64,000 nt of DNA from Bradyrhizobium sp. WSM471 (GTDB lineage Bacteria; Pseudomonadota; Alphaproteobacteria; Rhizobiales; Xanthobacteraceae), in assembly GCF_000244915.1 (NCBI RefSeq), contig NZ_CM001442.1, positions 7,499,012 through 7,563,011 of the forward strand, written 5' to 3'. Below, one piece after another: positions 43,412-51,679 of this stretch. Each line of letters opens with the position of its first letter. The stretch's first letter is position 1. The position numbers and the translations under genes are program-made. The notes under the pieces are model-generated. The model was not told the DNA's origin and searched no databases. It saw only the letters and a program-made list of their open reading frames with translations.

Positions 43412-43537
43412 CGTCGTCCTGGCGAAAGCCAGGACCCATCACCCCAACAAGGCGTTTGGCGAAGACTGCCGTTCGGTACTTATACTGCCCACAATAGATA
43501 GACCTCGCGGTATGGGTCCTGGCTTTCGCCAGGACGG
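43412..43537. repeat. Dispersed palindromic repeat, GTCGTCCTGGCGAAAGCCAG type
   Basis: The arms CGTCGTCCTGGCGAAAGCCA and TGGCTTTCGCCAGGACG mirror each other around about 80 bases. It separates the convergent exported-protein and ABC transporter genes. Confidence 0.8.
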
Positions 43538-43574
43538 GAAGCGGCCACGGCGTACCTCACCTCACCGCCCAGCC

Positions 43575-44303
43575 TCAAATTCCCAGATATTTGTGCTGCA
43601 GATCCGGCTCAGCCAACAGCTCGTCCGAGGTGCCGCTCCACACCGTCTTGCCGCGCTCGATGATGGTGTGGCGGTCGCAGATGCGGGCAAGGTGGTCGAC
43701 GTTCTTGTCGACGACCAGGATCGATTGTCCCCGGCTCTTGAGCAGCGACAGGCAGCTCCAGATCTCTTCGCGGATCAGGGGCGCCAGGCCTTCGGTCGCT
43801 TCATCCAGGATGAGGAGCTTCGGGTTGGTCATCAGCGCGCGGCCGATGGCGAGCATTTGCTGCTCACCGCCGGAGAGCTGGTTGCCCATGTTGGAGGCGC
43901 GCTCGGCGAGACGCGGAAACATCACGTAGATCGCCGCCAGCGTCCAGGGATTGCGGCTGTCGAAACGATCGGCGGCGGCCGCGACAAGGTTCTCGCGCAC
44001 GGTGAGGTTCGGGAAGATCTGCCGCCCCTCGGGGACGAGGCCGACACCGAGTTGCGCAATCCTGTAGGATGGTTGCGTCCGAACTTCCGAGCCCGCAAAG
44101 CGGATGCTGCCTGCACGCGCCGGCGTCAGGCCCATGATGGAGCGGATGGTCGTGGTCTTGCCCATGCCGTTGCGGCCCATCAGCGAGACCATCTCGCCTG
44201 ATTTGACCGACAGCGACAAGCCGAACAGCACCTGGGACAGGCCGTAGCAGGTCTCGATGCCGTCGACCTCGAGCAGCGTGTCACCCACCACTTTTTCAGC
44301 CAT
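43575..44303 (-). CDS. Branched-chain amino acid-type ABC transporter ATPase (LivF type)
   Basis: A 242-residue ABC ATPase with Walker A GRNGMGKTTT, signature LSGGEQQMLAIGRAL and Walker B LLILDEATEGLAP, which is the LivF pattern. It is last in a four-gene HMGF operon with overlapping ends (it overlaps livG by eight bases). The substrate could be a branched-chain amino acid, amide, urea or aromatic acid; no binding protein is adjacent to tell. Confidence 0.92.
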   Translation of the reverse strand: MAEKVVGDTLLEVDGIETCYGLSQVLFGLSLSVKSGEMVSLMGRNGMGKTTTIRSIMGLTPARAGSIRFAGSEVRTQPSYRIAQLGVGLVPEGRQIFPNLTVRENLVAAAADRFDSRNPWTLAAIYVMFPRLAERASNMGNQLSGGEQQMLAIGRALMTNPKLLILDEATEGLAPLIREEIWSCLSLLKSRGQSILVVDKNVDHLARICDRHTIIERGKTVWSGTSDELLAEPDLQHKYLGI

Positions 44304-45063
44304 GGTGCGTCACCACATGCGCCTCGCCGAGATAGGCGCGCTTGACGTCCTCGTTCGCCCGGATCGCGGCCGGATCGCCGGAGGCGATGACGCGGCCGTA
44401 GACCAGCACCGAGATGCGGTCGGCGAGCGCAAACACCGCCGGCATGTCGTGCTCGACCAGTACGATCGAGACCTCTTTGCGCAGCTCCTGCAGCAGCTGC
44501 ACCATGCGCTGGGACTCGGTGACGCCGAGGCCCGCCATCGGCTCGTCGAGCAGCAAAAGCTTCGGCTTGCTTGCCAGCGCAACCGCCAGCTCGATCTGGC
44601 GACGCTCGCCATGACTGAGCCTGGACACCAGCACATCGGCACGATGAGCGAGACCGACGCGGTCGAGCGCGGCATGCGCGGCATCGCGCAGGCCCTTCTC
44701 CTTGCGTGCATCGGCGAAGAACCGGAACGAGGTGCCGGCATGCGCCTGCGCCGCGAGCGCGACATTGTCGGCGGCGGTGAAATCGAGCAGCAGCGAGGTG
44801 ATCTGGAACGAACGTGCCAAGCCCAGCGCGCAGCGGCGATAGGCCGGCAGATAGGTGATGTCGCGCCCCGCCAGCGAGACGCTGCCGGAATGCGGCTCCA
44901 GATGTCCGGTGAGCTGGCTGATCAGCGTGGTCTTGCCGGCGCCGTTCGGGCCGATGATGGCGTGCAGCTCGCCCGCCGCGACGTCGAGCGAGACGTTGTC
45001 GGTCGCAATGATGCCGCCGAAGCGACGCACCAGCCTGTCGACGCGGAGCAGCGGTTCAGCCAC
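44296..45063 (-). CDS. Branched-chain amino acid-type ABC transporter ATPase (LivG type)
   Basis: A 255-residue ATPase with GPNGAGKTT, the LSHGERRQIELAVAL signature (His in place of the usual second Gly, common in LivG), and LLLLDEPMAGLG. It partners the LivF-type protein in the same transporter. Its start overlaps the permease gene upstream by eight bases. Confidence 0.92.
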   Translation of the reverse strand: MAEPLLRVDRLVRRFGGIIATDNVSLDVAAGELHAIIGPNGAGKTTLISQLTGHLEPHSGSVSLAGRDITYLPAYRRCALGLARSFQITSLLLDFTAADNVALAAQAHAGTSFRFFADARKEKGLRDAAHAALDRVGLAHRADVLVSRLSHGERRQIELAVALASKPKLLLLDEPMAGLGVTESQRMVQLLQELRKEVSIVLVEHDMPAVFALADRISVLVYGRVIASGDPAAIRANEDVKRAYLGEAHVVTHHG

Positions 45064-46000
45064 GGTTGAACCTCCCGAGCAGGCCCATGATGCCGCCGCG
45101 GCCGAACAGCACGATCAGCAGCAGCATTGGGCCCATGATCAGCGCCCAGTATTCGGTGAGCTGCGACAAGAACTCTTCCAGCAGCAAATACACCACCGCG
45201 CCGAGGACCGGACCGAACAGCGTGCCCATGCCCCCGAGGATCACCATCACCATGAGGTCGCCGGAACGGGTCCAGTACATCGCGGCCGGGCTGACGAAAT
45301 CGGTGTTGTTGGCGAGCAGCGCGCCGGCGAGGCCGCACATCATGCCCGAGATGACGAAGCAGACCAGCTGGTAGCGTTTCGAGGGAAAGCCGATCGCCTG
45401 CATGCGCTGCTCGTTGGAGCGCAGGCCCTGCAGGACGAGGCCGAAGCGCGAATTGGCGATGCGCCAGATCAGGAAAACCACGCCGAACAGGCAGGCGAGG
45501 CAAAGATAATAGAACTGCGTGCGGTTCGACAGATTGATCAATCCGGAGAAGTCGCTGCGCTTGTAGACGGTGAGGCCGTCATCGCCGCCATAGCGCGCCA
45601 GCCCCGAGGCGACGTAATAGGCCATCTGCGCGAAGGCGAGCGTGATCATGATGAAGTAAACGCCACGCGTGCGAAGCGAGAGCGCGCCGATCACGACGGC
45701 GTAAGTCGCGGAAGCCGCAAGCGCGACCGGAAACTGGATGAAGCCGCTTCCCACGCCTTCCTGCGCCAGCATGCCGACCGCGTAGCCTCCGATGCCGAGA
45801 TAGGCGGCGTGGCCAAAACTCATCATGCCGCCAAAACCCATGATGAGGTTGAGGCTCGCGGCCGCCAGTGCCAGGATGACGATGCGCGTGAACAGCGTCA
45901 GGATGAAGATGTTGCCTGAGAGTTGCGAATAGAGCGGCAGCAGCACGAGGCCCGCCAGCATCAGGGCCGTGACGGCCTTAGCTACAGTAAAAGTCTTCAT
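45056..46000 (-). CDS. Branched-chain amino acid-type ABC permease (LivM type)
   Basis: A 314-residue inner-membrane permease with eight to ten helices. ASLNLIMGFGGMMSFGHAAYLGIGGYAVG is the LivM hallmark near the N-terminus; residues after LRSNEQRMQAIGF form the coupling helix to the ATPases. The ATG at 46000 overlaps the LivH-type stop (ATGA). Confidence 0.92.
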   Translation of the reverse strand: MKTFTVAKAVTALMLAGLVLLPLYSQLSGNIFILTLFTRIVILALAAASLNLIMGFGGMMSFGHAAYLGIGGYAVGMLAQEGVGSGFIQFPVALAASATYAVVIGALSLRTRGVYFIMITLAFAQMAYYVASGLARYGGDDGLTVYKRSDFSGLINLSNRTQFYYLCLACLFGVVFLIWRIANSRFGLVLQGLRSNEQRMQAIGFPSKRYQLVCFVISGMMCGLAGALLANNTDFVSPAAMYWTRSGDLMVMVILGGMGTLFGPVLGAVVYLLLEEFLSQLTEYWALIMGPMLLLIVLFGRGGIMGLLGRFNRG

Positions 46001-46914
46001 CGACGGTTGGCCGGAAACAGCCCCTCCGGCCGCACCACCAGCACGATCGCCATCAGCAGATAGATCAGCATGGACGACAGCGCGGGCGCGGCGGTGGAGG
46101 CCGCGGCGCCGCTCAGCACCTGCCGCAACAGATTGGGCAGGAAGGCGCGGCCGAGCGTGTCGATCATACCGACGAAGATCGCGGCCAGGAACGCGCCGCG
46201 GATCGAACCGATGCCGCCGATCACGATGATGACGAAGGCGAGGATCAGGATGTTCTCGCCCATGCCGATCTGCACGGTGAGGATCGGCGCCTGCATCAAC
46301 CCGGCAAGACCGGCGAGCGCGGCACCGAGGCCGAACACCAGGGTGTAGAGCAGCTTGATGTTGATGCCGAGCGCGCCGATCATCTCGCGATTGGAGGCGC
46401 CGGCGCGGATCAACATGCCGATGCGGGTGCGCATCACGCCGAGATAGAGCAGCAACGCAACCAGCAGCGCCACGACGATGATTGCGAGGCGATAAGCGGG
46501 ATAGTGGATGCCCGGCAGGATCGGCACTGGCACCGTGAGCCAGGCCGGCAGCGGCAGCGCAAGCCCGGCCGGGCCCCAGATCAGCCGCACGGCTTCGTTG
46601 AAGAACAGGATCAGGCCGAAGGTCGCGAGTACGTGGTCGAGATGGTCGCGTCCGTAGAGATGCCGCAGCGCGGTCATCTCGAGCACGATGCCGAGCACGA
46701 GGGTTGCGCCGAGCGCCAGCAGCGCGCCGAGCAGGAAGCTGCCGGTCCAGGCTGCGAAGGTCGCGGCGAAATAGGCGCCCATCATGTAGAGCGAGCCGTG
46801 CGCGAGGTTGACGAGATCCATGATCCCGAACACCAGCGTCAGGCCGGCGGCGAGCAGGAACAGCAGCAGGCCGAACTGCAATCCGTTCAAGAACTGTTCG
46901 ACGACGAGCAGCAT
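45997..46914 (-). CDS. Branched-chain amino acid-type ABC permease (LivH type)
   Basis: A 305-residue permease with the LivH opening FLNGLQFGLLLFLLAAGLTLVFG then MDLVNLAHGSLYMMGAY. The coupling loop is RAGASNREMIGALG. The ATG at 46914 is preferred to a TTG one codon earlier; GAAAGAG lies upstream. It is the first gene of the operon. No substrate-binding protein gene is found on either side. Confidence 0.92.
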   Translation of the reverse strand: MLLVVEQFLNGLQFGLLLFLLAAGLTLVFGIMDLVNLAHGSLYMMGAYFAATFAAWTGSFLLGALLALGATLVLGIVLEMTALRHLYGRDHLDHVLATFGLILFFNEAVRLIWGPAGLALPLPAWLTVPVPILPGIHYPAYRLAIIVVALLVALLLYLGVMRTRIGMLIRAGASNREMIGALGINIKLLYTLVFGLGAALAGLAGLMQAPILTVQIGMGENILILAFVIIVIGGIGSIRGAFLAAIFVGMIDTLGRAFLPNLLRQVLSGAAASTAAPALSSMLIYLLMAIVLVVRPEGLFPANRR

Positions 46915-47224
46915 CAAAACTCTTTCAGGCGCACGCAGGTTCGCGCCGATGTTCGAACACGGTCGCCATCAGTGAAAGAGCTCCCCCTGCCTGTACAAGG
47001 CGGAAAAATGGGTAATGGCAGTATCGTTCCGAGGCAAGAGCGATTCGACACCCAACCTGCACTTTGTTGCATGCCGATGCATCCGATCGATCTCGGCCCT
47101 GCAATCGGCCTTGCAAGAAGACTGCCGCGCAGGATGGGTCAACCTGCCGCACCCAAAGCGGATCACCCTCCCTCCGTTGCCGGAGAGAGGGTGTGAGTTC
47201 GTCGCAACTTTGAGAAGGCTACGC
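46915..47224. other. Intergenic region of 310 bp between LivH-type gene and the bjaI operon
   Basis: No gene is supported. It should hold the promoter of the liv operon on the left. At 47164-47193 an imperfect hairpin CACCCTC...GAGGGTG lies behind the 72-residue gene and may end the bjaI transcript. Confidence 0.45.
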
Positions 47225-47443
47225 CTAGTGCGATGTCATCTGCCGGGGAAAGTCATCCGGCTCGGCGAGCACGCTGTCGGCCGTCGAGGCCTCCAGCGCC
47301 GCCATCCGGAACAGATAGGCGAGCGTCGCCAATCCGGTGTCTTCCGCCATTTGCGCGAGCTCGAGCGCCATGTCGGACATGTAGCCGAGATTTTCGTCCT
47401 TGATCTGCGCCATGATCTGGCTGTCCCGCATCATGTTCGACAT
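47225..47443 (-). CDS. 72-residue protein coupled to bjaI, unknown function
   Basis: The ATG at 47443 lies one base beyond the bjaI stop, so translation is very likely coupled. The protein (MSNMMRDSQIMAQIKDEN..., ending PRQMTSH) is acidic and probably helical, with MALELAQMAEDTGLATLAYLFRMAALEA as its long central helix, too short for a domain call. An open frame extends 16 codons upstream into bjaI but lacks a ribosome site. Similar tightly coupled small genes next to luxI sometimes modulate quorum sensing; here that is only an inference. Confidence 0.78.
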   Translation of the reverse strand: MSNMMRDSQIMAQIKDENLGYMSDMALELAQMAEDTGLATLAYLFRMAALEASTADSVLAEPDDFPRQMTSH

Positions 47444-47444
47444 C

Positions 47445-48104
47445 TCAGGCGCTCTTTCGTTGCGCGGCAGCGAGGCCGCAGAGGTTAGCACGGGCGACGG
47501 CGTCCAGACGCGGGCCGTCCTGTTGCACGACGCTTGTCATCCCGAGACGGTCACACACGACATCGAGCGACTCTTGACGGACCTCGATCGTGGCCGCCAT
47601 CGTCCAGGAATTCTCGACCAGCGCCGGCAATCCCAGCGGCGTGACGACGAATCCGATCTCGTGGAAGCGCGGCAGCCACCAGGTCTCCATGACAAGACAG
47701 AGACGCTCGATGCCCTGATCGAGACAGAACTCCTGCGCCGCCGCCATCAATTGCCAATTGAACGCGCCGTCGCGGCGCTCGCGCGAAACGAAGAAGCGTG
47801 ACCATTCCCATACCAGCGGGTTCGAGGGGCAGCCGCGCACCGCGGCGAGATGCGGGAAAACCTCGCTCATCATCGTCGGCCTGGTGGTAGGATAAAGACG
47901 GGAGCCGCCGAGCACCCGGCGATTTTCGAGAGCCAGCAGGTAGACCGCGTCCTCATTGTCGTAGGCGTCGACCTCGCGGCCATCGGGCTTGCGCAGCGCC
48001 TCCCATTTCCGCTCCTCGACAAAAATCTCGTGACGCAACCTGAAATGTTGCTCGAGAACGTCCTCGTAGAGGTGCCGGTTGACGGCAGAAATCACATGAA
48101 TCAT
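47445..48104 (-). CDS. bjaI: Isovaleryl-homoserine lactone synthase BjaI
   Basis: A 219-residue LuxI-family synthase. The invariant N-terminal residues of the family are present: LRHEIFVEE, EVDAYDNEDAVYLLAL, and the later Arg in GGSRLYPTTRPTMMSEVFP. It reads closely like BjaI of B. diazoefficiens, which by published work uses isovaleryl-CoA instead of an acyl-carrier protein to make isovaleryl-HSL. It follows bjaR by 87 bases; that gap holds a perfect 22-base palindrome and a hairpin that would cover the ribosome site GGGGGAAT. Confidence 0.94.
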   Translation of the reverse strand: MIHVISAVNRHLYEDVLEQHFRLRHEIFVEERKWEALRKPDGREVDAYDNEDAVYLLALENRRVLGGSRLYPTTRPTMMSEVFPHLAAVRGCPSNPLVWEWSRFFVSRERRDGAFNWQLMAAAQEFCLDQGIERLCLVMETWWLPRFHEIGFVVTPLGLPALVENSWTMAATIEVRQESLDVVCDRLGMTSVVQQDGPRLDAVARANLCGLAAAQRKSA

Positions 48105-48110
48105 TTATTC

Positions 48111-48133
48111 CCCCATTTTTCGAAATAATGGGG
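48111..48133 (-). promoter_or_regulatory. Hairpin overlapping the bjaI ribosome-binding site
   Basis: On the minus strand CCCCATT (48133-48127) can pair with AATGGGG (48117-48111); inner bases ATTTCGAAAA extend it partly. The right arm and the next G make up the Shine-Dalgarno GGGGGAAT six bases before the bjaI ATG, so folding would hide it. Confidence 0.55.
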
Positions 48134-48160
48134 AATCCTCACGGAAAACGGCCAAACCGA

Positions 48161-48182
48161 CTACTGGGAAATTTCCCAGTAG
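48161..48182. promoter_or_regulatory. lux-type box between bjaR and bjaI
   Basis: A perfect 22-base palindrome with half-site CTACTGGGAAA, centred about 68 bases upstream of the bjaI start and nine bases after the bjaR stop. Size, symmetry and place fit a BjaR-binding site that activates bjaI. Confidence 0.8.
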
Positions 48183-48191
48183 GCGTGGATT

Positions 48192-48920
48192 TCAGGGGGT
48201 GATGATTCTGTGGCGGATTGCGATCGCGACCGCATGCGTCCGGTTGACGGCACCAAGCTTGCGCGCGGCAGTTGCAAGATGCTCTTCGGCGGTGCGCTGC
48301 GTGATATGCAGGATCTCGCCGATCTCCCAGGCCGACTTGCCCTGCGAGGCCCAGGCAAGCACCTCCCGCTCGCGCGGGGTAAGACGCATCGATCGATGCG
48401 GCGCCGGATTGAGGAGGCGGCGAATGTGATCGAAGCCGTACATCCCGATCAGGTGCAGCGCCGGCTTGCTGCGCGCATTGAGATCGAGGTGAACGCCACC
48501 GAGCGAGACGCCGGCCTCGTAGCCGGTCAATCCATGGATCGGCACGACGAAGCCGCGCGACATGCGGAAATCGGCAGCGCGCCGCATCACCTCCACAGCG
48601 CCCGGCTCCAGCTCCGGATCGTACGGCGCCTCAGACCACTCGAAAGGATTCACCGTCTGTCGGCATTTGCGGATCACGGGATCGACGCGGTCGTAGCCTT
48701 TTTGGGTATAGAGGCTGAACCACTCCGCCGGCCACTTCTTGGCGAGCACCATCTGGGAAAAGCGCTGATCGGGATTCGGCAAGCCGGTGACGATGATGTG
48801 CTCGAAGCCGTAGCGCCCGAACGCGGTCGCAAGCGCATCCATGGCGTCCGGAACCTTGGTATAGGCTCCAAGCCCCTCAATGAAGTCGAGCGCTTCCCGG
48901 CCATAATCCACGGCGGACAT
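48192..48920 (-). CDS. bjaR: LuxR-family quorum-sensing regulator BjaR
   Basis: A 242-residue regulator. The N-terminal autoinducer domain (about 15-165) keeps family aromatics in EWFSLYTQKGYDRVDPV and the GFVVPIHGLTGYEAGVSLGG segment. The C-terminal LuxR helix-turn-helix (about 175-235) has LTPREREVLAWASQGKSAWEIGEIL and TAEEHLATAARKLGAVNRTHAVAIA. It lies directly before bjaI on the same strand. The ATG at 48920 follows CAGGAAACG; a much longer open frame upstream runs antisense to another small gene and is dismissed. Confidence 0.94.
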   Translation of the reverse strand: MSAVDYGREALDFIEGLGAYTKVPDAMDALATAFGRYGFEHIIVTGLPNPDQRFSQMVLAKKWPAEWFSLYTQKGYDRVDPVIRKCRQTVNPFEWSEAPYDPELEPGAVEVMRRAADFRMSRGFVVPIHGLTGYEAGVSLGGVHLDLNARSKPALHLIGMYGFDHIRRLLNPAPHRSMRLTPREREVLAWASQGKSAWEIGEILHITQRTAEEHLATAARKLGAVNRTHAVAIAIRHRIITP

Positions 48921-49086
48921 CGGTGCGTTTCCTGACCCTCGCTGTGCGATATAGCACGTCTTTGGGCACTGCCTCAATTCATGGTTTCCGTAGTTTCCCG
49001 GTATCCCATTGACCCCGAAGGCTTGATCTACTTGTGGAAGAAGTGACGTCAAGATACACCTACAATGTCTGAAGCGGGGAACCACG

Positions 49087-49263
49087 ATGGAAGACGAGGA
49101 CATCGCCCTCAACAGCGTGCTCGGCCTGGAACTCAACCGCGTATTTTTCGCCGTCCGCGAAACGGCAAACAAGCAGAAGATCATCGAGTTCGCACGCGGG
49201 GTGCTGCAAAGCGAGCGCGGCAAGCCGGCAGAGAGCGCCACGCCGGACGGACCGGCGAGTTAG
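49087..49263 (+). CDS. Small protein of 58 residues, divergent from bjaR
   Basis: A short frame MEDEDIALNSVLGLELN ... ending TPDGPAS with GGGGA ahead of the ATG. Composition is like a real small protein: acidic start, amphipathic helix (VFFAVRETANKQKIIEFARGVL) and polar tail. It occupies the gap between bjaR and a palindromic repeat. No family known. It is too small to have been called by length alone; coding preference looks right for this genome. Confidence 0.58.
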   Translation: MEDEDIALNSVLGLELNRVFFAVRETANKQKIIEFARGVLQSERGKPAESATPDGPAS

Positions 49264-49410
49264 CACGCAATTGCTGCAACCGACGCCGCTGCGACAGCTC
49301 GTGCGCCGACGGCGCCCTGCCATTTGAACGCGCAGATTTTAGTCGAAACACGCGCACAGCGAAGTTGGCTTTCCTTTTTCCTTGTAAGCAGGTTGGTGAA
49401 TCAGCCACGG

Positions 49411-49555
49411 TCTCTTGCCCCGGACGCAGCGCAGCGTCTCTTCGGCCGTACGCTGCAGAGCCGGGCTCACGCAGCCGCAACTTACCCTTTGGCTTTCTCG
49501 CCCCGGCTCTGCACCGCAACGCTAAACGCGTTGCGGCGTGTCCGAGACACGAGAG
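49411..49555. repeat. Dispersed palindromic repeat, third copy of the GTCTC...CCGGACGC type
   Basis: GTCTCTTGCCCCGGACGCAG on the left and GCGGCGTGTCCGAGACACGAG on the right show the same plan as at 12463 and 31844, with AGAGCCGGG and CCCGGCTCTGC inside. The interval 49264-49659 otherwise holds no gene. Confidence 0.65.
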
Positions 49556-49659
49556 TAGTTTGCCGCTCCCGTGCACATCAACGCTCACTTGCCGCTGGAT
49601 GATGTCACGCCTCCCGTGAGATGATCGCCGCCGCGATCCTCTTTCGGGATGTTCAGGAC

Positions 49660-50598
49660 ATGATGACGCTGCGCCAGGTTGAAGTGATCCGGGCCGTGAT
49701 GGTGACGGGCACCATTGGCGGCGCGGCGAAGCTGCTGAACGTTTCGGCGCCGGGCATCAGCCGCCTCGTCAAATACACCGAGCGCTCGCTCGGCATCCGC
49801 TTCTTCCAGCGCCAGAACGGACGCTATTTCCCCACCCCGGAAGCCGAGAACATCTTCGAGCAGATCAACGGCGTCTACAAGAAGGTCGACGACCTCTCCG
49901 AGATCATTTCCAAGATCGGACGCGGCGGATTGTCGGAATTGCGCATCGGCTCGGTGCCGAGCATTTCGCAAGTCATGGTGCCGCGCGCGATCGAACGGGT
50001 CCGGCGGCGCTATCCGGATCTCGGCATCGACATCAACATCCTCAAGCTCGAGGAAGCCATCGACTATCTCCTGCTCGGCCGCGGCGAGTGCGTTGCGATG
50101 AGCTACCGGCTCGAACATTCCGGGCTCGATTTCTTGCCGCTCGCCTCCGGCGAACTCTATTGCATCGTGCCGCCGGGCCACGAGCTCGCCGGCCGCAAGC
50201 AGGTCTCCGCCGCCGAGATCACGCGCTATCCGCTGATCGGCATCGATCCCAACGACCCCTACGGCCGGATCATGGCCGAGATCTTCGCGCGCCACCGGCT
50301 CGCGTACAACATCACCATCCGCGCCCGCTTCGGCACCACGGTCTGCGCGCTGGTGAAGGCGGGGCTCGGCATCGCCATCATCGACCAGTTCACGGTGGCC
50401 CATGGGGGCTATCCCGGGATCGAGCTGATCAAGATCACCGAGCCGACGCGATTCGACACCTATATCGCGGTGAAGCGCGGCGCGCCGCTGTCGCTTCATG
50501 TCGAGTATTTCATCGAGTCCCTGCGCGCGGAGATGCGCGCGGTCGAGCCGTCGCGGGGCAAAGGCAGGGCCGCGCCGCCACGGGGGCGGCAGAGATAA
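49660..50598 (+). CDS. LysR-family regulator of the quinate/shikimate module
   Basis: A 312-residue LysR-type regulator. Helix-turn-helix at about 5-62 (LRQVEVIRAVMVTGTIGGAAKLLNVSAPGIS) and an effector domain with LRIGSVPSISQVMVPRA and the later GTTVCALVKAGLGIAIID. It stands upstream of aroE and the transporter in the same orientation and is the likely activator, with a compound of quinate or shikimate metabolism as effector. The ATG at 49660 is preferred; 49621 is an in-frame alternative with 13 more residues. Confidence 0.88.
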   Translation: MMTLRQVEVIRAVMVTGTIGGAAKLLNVSAPGISRLVKYTERSLGIRFFQRQNGRYFPTPEAENIFEQINGVYKKVDDLSEIISKIGRGGLSELRIGSVPSISQVMVPRAIERVRRRYPDLGIDINILKLEEAIDYLLLGRGECVAMSYRLEHSGLDFLPLASGELYCIVPPGHELAGRKQVSAAEITRYPLIGIDPNDPYGRIMAEIFARHRLAYNITIRARFGTTVCALVKAGLGIAIIDQFTVAHGGYPGIELIKITEPTRFDTYIAVKRGAPLSLHVEYFIESLRAEMRAVEPSRGKGRAAPPRGRQR

Positions 50599-50741
50599 CA
50601 TTATGTTAGGTTTGGAGGACAAAAGGGTAATTGTGTTAGGCCGAGGAAAGACTATCGTTCCTAGGGGAAGCCCCTTGGAATTGGGCGGATCTCCCCGCTA
50701 ATGGCCGGGATCAAACGCTCCCAACGAGACGATAGCGAACC

Positions 50742-51620
50742 ATGTCAAAGCGCGGACCCGCCGCATCCAAAAAGCTCCTGACCGGCCTGATCGGCGCACC
50801 CATCGCGCATTCCGCCTCCCCTGCCATGCATGAGCGCGCCGCGGAGGGGCTTGGCCTGCGCGGACATTATCAGCTTATCGAAGTGGCCGGCGCCGGCTCG
50901 GCCGAGCTCGCCATGATGCTGGAAGGCGTGCGGCGGCTCGGCTTTGCCGGCGTCAACGTCACTTTTCCCTACAAGGAGGCGGTGGTCCCGCTGCTCGATG
51001 AACTGGCACCGGGGGCGGCCGCCATGGGGGCGGTCAACACCGTCGTTGTCAGGAACGGCCGGCTGATCGGCCACAACACCGACACGACGGGCTTTGCGCG
51101 CGCCGTCGCGCCGCTGCTGGCACCCTCTGGAAACGCGGTCGCCGTGATCGGCACCGGCGGCGTCGGCAAGGCGATCGCCTTTGCGCTGGCAAGCCTTGAC
51201 GTGACCGACATCCGCATCTTCGACAGCGAGCCGGCACGCGCCGAAAAACTCGCCGCGCTGCTCGTCAAGCAGGGTGGCGCCAGGGTCGCCGCGAGCGTCG
51301 AGGCCGCGCTCGACGGCGCAACGGGCCTCGTCAACGGCACGCCGGTCGGCATGCTGCCGAACCGGGAAACGCCGATCGCGCCGACGCTGCTGCGTCAAAG
51401 CCTGTGGGTCGCCGACGCCGTCTATTCGCCGCTCATCACGCCGCTGCTGGCGGCTGCCCAAGCCAAGGGCGCGCGGATCATGACCGGCCGGGAGCTTGCG
51501 ATCTACCAGGCCGCCGACGCTTTCGAGCTGTTCACGGGCCTTGCCCCATCGACCGAGATCATGGGAGAGGCTTTTGACGAGGTGATGGCGGCCCGAAGCT
51601 CAGCCTATCACGCAGCGTAA
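50742..51620 (+). CDS. aroE: Shikimate (quinate/shikimate) dehydrogenase
   Basis: A 292-residue AroE-family NAD(P) oxidoreductase. Substrate residues lie in IAHSASPAMHERA and NVTFPYKE (catalytic Lys), GHNTDTTGF follows, and the nucleotide motif is GTGGVGKAIAFAL. The place before a transporter and a QuiC-type dehydratase suggests catabolic use: oxidising shikimate or quinate. A separate housekeeping aroE would be expected elsewhere in the genome. Confidence 0.92.
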   Translation: MSKRGPAASKKLLTGLIGAPIAHSASPAMHERAAEGLGLRGHYQLIEVAGAGSAELAMMLEGVRRLGFAGVNVTFPYKEAVVPLLDELAPGAAAMGAVNTVVVRNGRLIGHNTDTTGFARAVAPLLAPSGNAVAVIGTGGVGKAIAFALASLDVTDIRIFDSEPARAEKLAALLVKQGGARVAASVEAALDGATGLVNGTPVGMLPNRETPIAPTLLRQSLWVADAVYSPLITPLLAAAQAKGARIMTGRELAIYQAADAFELFTGLAPSTEIMGEAFDEVMAARSSAYHAA

Positions 51621-51679
51621 ACCAAGCGGCCGGACACAAGGCCGCGGACACAATCACGAAACTAACAGGAGGAGAGACC

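Noticed and set aside
8620..43537. Regularly similar repeats as a CRISPR array
   Set aside because: The copies are kilobases apart, palindromic and of different length, without spacers or cas genes.
48921..49241. Extended bjaR start
   Set aside because: It is antisense to the small gene at 49087 and adds 107 residues unknown in LuxR proteins.
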